Below, one piece after another: positions 59,424-64,000 of a DNA stretch of 64,000 bases (its first letter is position 1; every line of letters begins with the position of its first letter). Where the stretch lies: positions 248,001 to 312,000 of the forward strand of contig NZ_JMPJ01000065.1 in NCBI RefSeq assembly GCF_000735345.1, read 5' to 3'. A program made the position numbers and the translations under genes. Below the pieces are notes generated by a model. It ran no database searches and was not told the origin of the DNA. It saw nothing but the letters and a program-made list of their open reading frames with translations. Origin of the DNA: Ewingella americana ATCC 33852 (GTDB lineage: Bacteria; Pseudomonadota; Gammaproteobacteria; Enterobacterales; Enterobacteriaceae).

Positions 59424-60401
59424 ATGAAAATGCAGCAAGCACTTCTCAGCCTTTGCCTGAGTTCCGCGACCCTAGTTTTTAGCCACAGCCTGCTGGCGCA
59501 AACCATTAAAGCCGCCGATGTCCATCCGCAGGGCTATCCCAACGTCGTCGCCGTGCAAAAAATGGGCGAAAAACTCAAACAACAAACCGATGGCCGACTG
59601 GAAATTAAAACCTTCCCCGGCGGCGTACTGGGTGATGAAAAGCAGGAGATTGAACAGGCGCAGATTGGCGCGCTGGATATTATCCGCGTCTCCATGACGC
59701 CGGTGGCCTCGATTCTGCCTGAGATTAACGTCTTCACCCTGCCTTACGTCTTCCGCGATGAAGACCATATGCACAAGGTGCTGGATGGCAAAATCGGGAA
59801 AGAAATTGGCGACAAGATAACCAACAACCCAAGCTCCAAGCTGGTGTTCCTCGGCTGGATGGACGGCGGCACGCGTAACCTCATCACCAAACAGCCGGTA
59901 GTGAAGCCGGACGATCTGCACGGGATGAAAATCCGCGTTCAGGGCAGTCCAATTGCGCTGGCTACCCTGAAAGCCATGGGCGCCAACCCCGTCGCCATGG
60001 GGGTGAGTGAAGTGTTCAGCGGCATGCAAACCGGGGTGATTGACGGCACGGAGAACAACCCGCCGACTTTCGTCGCTCATAACTACATGCCGGTGGTGAA
60101 AAACTACACCTACAGCCGCCACTTCATCATTCCTGAGCTGTTCCTCTACTCGAAAGTGAAGTGGGACAAGCTGTCCAAAGACGATCAACAGCTGATGCTG
60201 AAGCTGGCCAAAGAGGCGCAAGACGAGCAGCGCCAGCTGTGGAAAGCCTATAACGACGAGTCTTTGGCGAAAATGAAAGCCGGTGGCGTGAAGTTTTACG
60301 ACATCGACACTCAGCCTTACTTCAAAGCCACTCAGTCGGTGCGTGACGAATTCGGCAAAGGTCATGAAGACCTGATGCAGCAAATTGCCGACGTTCAATA
60401 A
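59424..60401 (+). CDS. TRAP transporter substrate-binding protein (DctP family)
   Basis: 325 residues. Signal peptide ending SLLAQ (about 25), then the DctP fold: VHPQGYPNVVAVQKMGEKLK, FRDEDHMHKV, the conserved Arg region GMKIRVQGSPIAL that binds carboxylates, and EVFSGMQTGVIDGTENNP. It captures an organic acid or acid sugar in the periplasm. I chose ATG 59424 with GGAG 8 nt upstream. A terminator-like hairpin follows, limiting readthrough to the membrane genes. Confidence 0.92.
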   Translation: MKMQQALLSLCLSSATLVFSHSLLAQTIKAADVHPQGYPNVVAVQKMGEKLKQQTDGRLEIKTFPGGVLGDEKQEIEQAQIGALDIIRVSMTPVASILPEINVFTLPYVFRDEDHMHKVLDGKIGKEIGDKITNNPSSKLVFLGWMDGGTRNLITKQPVVKPDDLHGMKIRVQGSPIALATLKAMGANPVAMGVSEVFSGMQTGVIDGTENNPPTFVAHNYMPVVKNYTYSRHFIIPELFLYSKVKWDKLSKDDQQLMLKLAKEAQDEQRQLWKAYNDESLAKMKAGGVKFYDIDTQPYFKATQSVRDEFGKGHEDLMQQIADVQ

Positions 60402-60409
60402 CTTGAGAT

Positions 60410-60436
60410 GAGGCAGCCGGTCTGCCTCGTTTTTTG
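60410..60436 (+). terminator. intra-operon attenuator after the TRAP binding protein
   Basis: GAGGCAG and CTGCCTC (7 bp, loop CCGGT) followed by GTTTTTTG. It lies between the SBP stop and the DctQ start and probably makes the binding protein more abundant than the membrane subunits. Confidence 0.75.
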
Positions 60437-60456
60437 CGCACCCTTGGGGAGGTTTT

Positions 60457-60969
60457 ATGCTTTCTAGCTATCAACGTCTGATGGACGTTCTCTACATTTT
60501 CGCCATGTGGCTGGCGGGCATCGCCCTGCTGTTTATGGTCGCCGTTATCCCCATCGGCATTTTCGCCCGCTACGTGCTCAATAGCGCCCTGTCGTGGCCG
60601 GAACCCATCGCCATTATGTGCATGGTGACCTTCACCTTTATTGGTGCGGCGGTGGCCTATCGCGCCGGTTCGCACATCATGGTGGCGATGGTGACCGACC
60701 GCCTGCCGCCCGCCTTGAAAAAATTCTCCGCCCTGCTGGCCGACATCATGATGCTGGCGATCAGCCTATTTATCTTCTGGTACAGCCTGCTGCTGTGCAG
60801 CGAAATGTGGCATCAGCCGGTGGCTGAGTTCCCGCTGCTGACCGCCGGGCAGACCTATCTGCCGCTGCCAATCGGCTCCGCGCTCACCGTGCTGTTTATC
60901 ATTGAGCAGATTTTTGCCGGCCCTCAAGGCCACCGTCCGGTGGTGCAAATGGGTAATTCTGAAGCCTGA
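60457..60969 (+). CDS. TRAP transporter small membrane subunit (DctQ family)
   Basis: 170 residues with four membrane helices. DctQ features: IGIFARYVLNSALSWPEPIA, VTFTFIGAAVAYRAGSHIMV. It forms the membrane complex with DctM. GGGGAGG precedes the ATG. The DctM gene begins 25 bp downstream. Confidence 0.9.
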   Translation: MLSSYQRLMDVLYIFAMWLAGIALLFMVAVIPIGIFARYVLNSALSWPEPIAIMCMVTFTFIGAAVAYRAGSHIMVAMVTDRLPPALKKFSALLADIMMLAISLFIFWYSLLLCSEMWHQPVAEFPLLTAGQTYLPLPIGSALTVLFIIEQIFAGPQGHRPVVQMGNSEA

Positions 60970-60994
60970 TAGCCCTATTCTTGGAGACGACATC

Positions 60995-62287
60995 GTGGAT
61001 GCATTAATTTTACTCTTAACGCTGGGGGTAATGCTGGCCATCGGCGTGCCGGTGGCTTACGCCGTGGGTTTGAGCGCCGTCGCGGGCGCGCTGTGGATTG
61101 ATTTGCCGCTGGAAGCCTTGATGATCCAGCTGACCAACGGCGTAAATAAGTTCTCACTGCTGGCTATTCCGTTCTTTATTTTGGCCGGGGCTATCATGGC
61201 GGAAGGCGGCATCGCGCGCCGTCTGGTGAGCTTCGCGTACATCTTTGTTGGCTTTATTCGCGGCGGGCTGTCGCTGGTGAATATCGTCGCGTCCACCTTC
61301 TTCGGCGCGATCTCCGGCTCTTCGGTGGCCGACACGGCCTCCATCGGCTCGGTCATGATCCCGGAGATGGAGAAGAAGGGTTATCCGCGCGACTTCGCGG
61401 CGGCGGTGACCGCCAGCGGCTCGGTGCAGGCCATTTTGACGCCGCCTAGCCATAACTCAGTGATTTACTCGCTGGCGACTGGCGGGACGGTGTCGATTGC
61501 CGCGCTGTTCATCGCCGGTATTCTGCCGGGGCTGCTGCTCAGCCTGACACTGATGGTGATGTGCGTGGTGTTCGCCCATAAACGCGGCTATCCGAAAGGC
61601 GAGCGCGTGCCGTTCAAGCAGGCGCTGAAGATCTTCGTCGACACCCTGTGGGGCCTGATGACCGTGGTCATCATCATGGGTGGCATTCTCAGCGGCGTTT
61701 TCACCGCCACGGAGTCCGCCGCCATCGCCTGCCTGTGGTCCTTCTTCGTCACTATGTTTATCTACCGCGACTACAAATGGTCTGAGCTGCCAAAACTGAT
61801 GTACCGCACGGTGAAAACCGTCAGTATCGTGATGATTTTGATTGGTTTTGCTGCTGCCTTTGGTGCCGTGATGACCTACATGCAGCTGCCGATGCGCATC
61901 ACTGAGTTCTTCACCAGCATTTCGGACAACAAGTATGTGATTCTTATGTGGATCAACATCATGCTGCTGCTGATCGGCACGCTGATGGATATGGCGCCAA
62001 TCATCTTGATCCTCACCCCGGTGCTGCTGCCGGTCATCAACTCATTGGGCATTGATCCAGTGCATTTCGGCATGATCATGCTGGTGAATCTGGGGATCGG
62101 GCTTATCACACCGCCGGTGGGCTCGGTGCTGTTTGTCGCCAGCGCGGTGAGTAAGCAGAGCATTGAGAAAGTGGTCAAAGCCATGCTGCCGTTCTATCTG
62201 GTGCTGTTCGCCGTGTTGATGATGGTGACCTATATTCCGGCTATTTCCCTGACGCTGCCGAAGCTGTTTGGGGTCTACACCGGCTAA
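60995..62287 (+). CDS. TRAP transporter large membrane subunit (DctM family)
   Basis: 430 residues with about twelve membrane segments. DctM signature regions: FSLLAIPFFILAGAIMAEGG, FFGAISGSSVADTASIGSVM, LTPPSHNSVIYSLATGG, and NLGIGLITPPVGSVLFVASAV. It uses a sodium gradient to import the substrate handed over by DctP. I chose GTG 60995 because GGAG lies 8 nt upstream; an ATG 93 bp earlier overlaps dctQ and adds a non-family leader. Confidence 0.92.
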   Translation: MDALILLLTLGVMLAIGVPVAYAVGLSAVAGALWIDLPLEALMIQLTNGVNKFSLLAIPFFILAGAIMAEGGIARRLVSFAYIFVGFIRGGLSLVNIVASTFFGAISGSSVADTASIGSVMIPEMEKKGYPRDFAAAVTASGSVQAILTPPSHNSVIYSLATGGTVSIAALFIAGILPGLLLSLTLMVMCVVFAHKRGYPKGERVPFKQALKIFVDTLWGLMTVVIIMGGILSGVFTATESAAIACLWSFFVTMFIYRDYKWSELPKLMYRTVKTVSIVMILIGFAAAFGAVMTYMQLPMRITEFFTSISDNKYVILMWINIMLLLIGTLMDMAPIILILTPVLLPVINSLGIDPVHFGMIMLVNLGIGLITPPVGSVLFVASAVSKQSIEKVVKAMLPFYLVLFAVLMMVTYIPAISLTLPKLFGVYTG

Positions 62288-62373
62288 CCCGCGTTGCAAA
62301 GAGGCTGAAATTTTCTCATACATGCAGGCAAAACCTGATCCAGCCTAATCATCATGTTAAGTTAAAGAAAAAG

Positions 62374-62395
62374 GCTCGTGCCGCAAGGCACGAGC
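62374..62395. promoter_or_regulatory. perfect hairpin in the metC leader
   Basis: GCTCGTGCC and GGCACGAGC (9 bp) close a GCAA tetraloop. On the plus strand no T-run follows; on the minus strand a CTTTTTCTTT run does, so it looks like a terminator facing away from metC. Confidence 0.6.
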
Positions 62396-62425
62396 TCAAA
62401 AACACTAACAGGGTGAACAGGCATC

Positions 62426-63640
62426 ATGTCTTCCAAGAAAGCCATCTCTTCCAAAAAAATTGAAACCACGTTGGTCAGCGCCGGGCGCGACAAAAAATAC
62501 ACGCTGGGCTCGGTCAATGCGGTTATCCAGCGCGCCTCTTCTCTGGTGTTTAACTCGGTAGAAGAGAAGAAATTTGCCACCAAGAATCGCGCCAACGGCG
62601 AGCTGTTTTATGGCCGTCGCGGCACCCTGACCCACTTCTCATTCCAGCAAGCCATGGTCGAGCTAGAAGGCGGCGCGGGCTGCGTGCTCTACCCTTGCGG
62701 CGCGGCGGCGGTCAGCAACGCTATCTTGTCGTTTGTCTCCACCGGCGACCACATTCTGGTTGCCAGCTCGGCCTATGAGCCGACGCAAGACTTCGCCGAA
62801 AAAGTGCTGCGCAAGCTTGGCGTCAGCACCACTTATTTCCCGGCAGATATCGGCGAAAACCTTGGCTCCCTGATGCAGCCAAACACCAAAGTGGTGTTCC
62901 TCGAAGCACCGGGTTCGATCACCATGGAGATGCCGGACCTGCCTGCGATGGTGCGTGCGGTTCGCGCCGTGTCGCCAGAAGTCATCATCATGATCGACAA
63001 TACTTGGGCGGCGGGCATTCTGTTTAAAGCGCTGGATTTCGACATTGATATTTCCATTCAGGCGGGCACCAAGTACATCATCGGCCACTCCGACGCGATG
63101 ATTGGCACCGCCGTGGCCAACGATCGCTGCTGGGAGCAGCTTCGCGAGCACTCTTACCTGATGGGCCAAATGGTTGATGCCGACACTGCTTACGTCGCCA
63201 GCCGTGGCCTGCGTACCTTGGGCATCCGCCTGCGCCAACACGAAGAGAACAGCATTCGCGTGGCCCAGTGGCTCAGCCAGCGCCCGGAAGTGGCGGTGGT
63301 CAATCACCCTGCGCTGCCGGGCAGCAAGGGCCATGAGTTCTGGAAGCGTGATTTTACCGGCAGCTGCGGCCTGTTCTCCTTTGTGCTGAAAGATCGCCTG
63401 AACGACCAACAGCTGGCTGAATACCTCGATAACTTTGAGCATTTCAGCATGGCCTATTCGTGGGGCGGCTTTGAATCACTGATTTTGGCTAATCAGCCGG
63501 AAGAGATTCAGGCCATTCGCCCGGCGGAAACCGTGGATTTCACCGGCACCTTAGTGCGTCTGCACATCGGGCTGGAAAACGTTGAAGACCTGATTGAAGA
63601 TCTGGACGCGGGTTTCGCACGTATTGCCACTTCAGCGTAA
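62426..63640 (+). CDS. metC: cystathionine beta-lyase MetC
   Basis: 404 residues. PLP enzyme of the Cys/Met metabolism family: the N-terminal [20 protein letters not shown], the segment [20 protein letters not shown]-binding Asp in [11 protein letters not shown] and the lysine in [13 protein letters not shown]. It splits cystathionine to homocysteine, pyruvate and ammonia in methionine synthesis. Length and start fit E. coli MetC (395 residues). It is followed by yghB as in E. coli. I see no met box in its leader, unlike E. coli. Confidence 0.95.
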   Translation: MSSKKAISSKKIETTLVSAGRDKKYTLGSVNAVIQRASSLVFNSVEEKKFATKNRANGELFYGRRGTLTHFSFQQAMVELEGGAGCVLYPCGAAAVSNAILSFVSTGDHILVASSAYEPTQDFAEKVLRKLGVSTTYFPADIGENLGSLMQPNTKVVFLEAPGSITMEMPDLPAMVRAVRAVSPEVIIMIDNTWAAGILFKALDFDIDISIQAGTKYIIGHSDAMIGTAVANDRCWEQLREHSYLMGQMVDADTAYVASRGLRTLGIRLRQHEENSIRVAQWLSQRPEVAVVNHPALPGSKGHEFWKRDFTGSCGLFSFVLKDRLNDQQLAEYLDNFEHFSMAYSWGGFESLILANQPEEIQAIRPAETVDFTGTLVRLHIGLENVEDLIEDLDAGFARIATSA

Positions 63641-63647
63641 GGATTGC

Positions 63648-63679
63648 GACAGAAGGCGCAGTTTTGTGTGCTTTCTGTC
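63648..63679 (+). terminator. weak terminator-like hairpin after metC
   Basis: GACAGAAGGC (63648-63657) faces GCTTTCTGTC (63670-63679) with one mismatch; only TATTTC follows. It is a possible weak terminator. Confidence 0.35.
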
Positions 63680-63760
63680 TATTTCAGATCAACCCACCGG
63701 GTGCGGATCTGCGTTACACTAGCCACGTTGTCGTTTTTCAGCACTCTGACAGGACAGACT

Positions 63761-64000
63761 ATGGCAGTACTTATCGATATCCTTCATGCACTTTGGCAGC
63801 ATGACTTTAGCGTTCTCGCCGATCCGAAGGTTCTTTGGGTGGTGTACGCCGTCTTATTTATTACTCTGTTTCTGGAAAATGGCCTGCTCCCTGCTTCTTT
63901 CCTGCCGGGTGACAGCCTGCTGCTGCTGACCGGCGCGCTGGTGGCGCGTGGCGTGATGAGCTTTGTGCCAACGCTGATTATTCTGGTGGTGGCGGCAAGC
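63761..64000 (+). CDS. yghB: DedA family membrane protein YghB (partial)
   Basis: The first 80 codons of a DedA-family protein; the window edge cuts the gene. [40 protein letters not shown] and [10 protein letters not shown] match E. coli YghB, which with YqjA is needed for cell division and membrane homeostasis and is a likely flippase-like protein. Its place after metC repeats the E. coli order. AGGA precedes the ATG at 63761. Confidence 0.92.
   Translation, partial: MAVLIDILHALWQHDFSVLADPKVLWVVYAVLFITLFLENGLLPASFLPGDSLLLLTGALVARGVMSFVPTLIILVVAAS

Noticed and set aside
59472-60398. 308-codon minus-strand frame over the TRAP binding protein
   Set aside because: The plus-strand DctP protein has a signal peptide and family motifs; the opposite frame has a His-rich shadow translation.
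1-64000. Prophage, insertion sequence, integron or tRNA-linked island
   Set aside because: No transposase, integrase, phage structural gene, tRNA or flanking direct repeats were seen in the window.

Overview
The window reads as chromosomal DNA of a gamma-proteobacterium in the order Enterobacterales, most likely the Yersiniaceae side (Serratia/Rahnella/Ewingella-like). Evidence is protein-level recognition of enterobacterial genes and synteny: the exbD-exbB ... metC-yghB block at the right end matches the E. coli order, mdtL-yidZ are adjacent as in E. coli, and RcnB, YghU, YdcF, AlkB and Gpr are close to their E. coli counterparts. The genus cannot be fixed from this window alone. I see no rRNA, tRNA, CRISPR array, insertion sequence or prophage.

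Layout. 1-3.1 kb: a trimeric autotransporter adhesin and a lipoprotein with an inner-membrane retention signal. 3.1-3.7 kb: AT-rich non-coding DNA. 3.7-8.3 kb: an acetolactate-synthase-like ThDP enzyme divergent from an Lrp-type regulator, rcnB, a LysE exporter and a LysR regulator. 8.3-14.8 kb: a probable sugar-acid catabolic locus with a benzoylformate-decarboxylase-like enzyme, the aldo-keto reductase Gpr, an MFS importer, an L-rhamnonate-dehydratase-like enolase-superfamily enzyme and a GntR regulator with matching operators. 14.8-16.6 kb: a Ser/Thr dehydratase-like enzyme divergent from a DauR/YheO regulator. 16.7-28 kb: accessory genes, mostly regulator/target pairs (mdtL-yidZ, TetR/methyltransferase, a RelE-HTH toxin-antitoxin pair, MarR/hydrolase, yghU, Lrp/alcohol dehydrogenase, an SDR-AhpD-SMR group with HxlR, an MBL-fold hydrolase with TetR).

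29-34.7 kb: a six-gene phosphotransferase operon of mannitol type with its own HPr-like protein, a hexulose-phosphate isomerase, a pentose/hexulose-phosphate epimerase and an SDR, controlled by a divergent DeoR regulator. 34.8-36.5 kb: a small unknown protein, pnuC and an isochorismatase-fold hydrolase. 36.9-39.8 kb: an ABC amino-acid binding protein and permease with an aminotransferase behind a MetJ-like operator. 39.9-44.2 kb: a methionine-rich MXKDX repeat protein, a Tat-exported molybdopterin oxidoreductase, a cytochrome b561-type partner and a divergent two-component system. This looks like a periplasmic hypochlorite/methionine-sulfoxide scavenging module. 44.2-48.7 kb: two small envelope proteins, a LysR/MFS pair and ydcF. 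49.2-55.3 kb: a complete six-gene archaic chaperone-usher (Csu-type) pilus operon. 55.4-57.5 kb: a cold-shock-domain protein, alkB and an AroE-like dehydrogenase. 57.6-64 kb: exbBD with a Fur box, a three-gene TRAP transporter inserted between exbB and metC, metC, and the start of yghB cut by the window edge.

The most interesting systems are the MXKDX/molybdo-oxidoreductase/two-component module, the dehydratase-decarboxylase-reductase sugar-acid locus (which suggests a non-aldolase route), the mixed-composition polyol PTS operon, and several structured leaders, notably hairpins that overlap or separate the Shine-Dalgarno sequence of mdtL and the adhesin.
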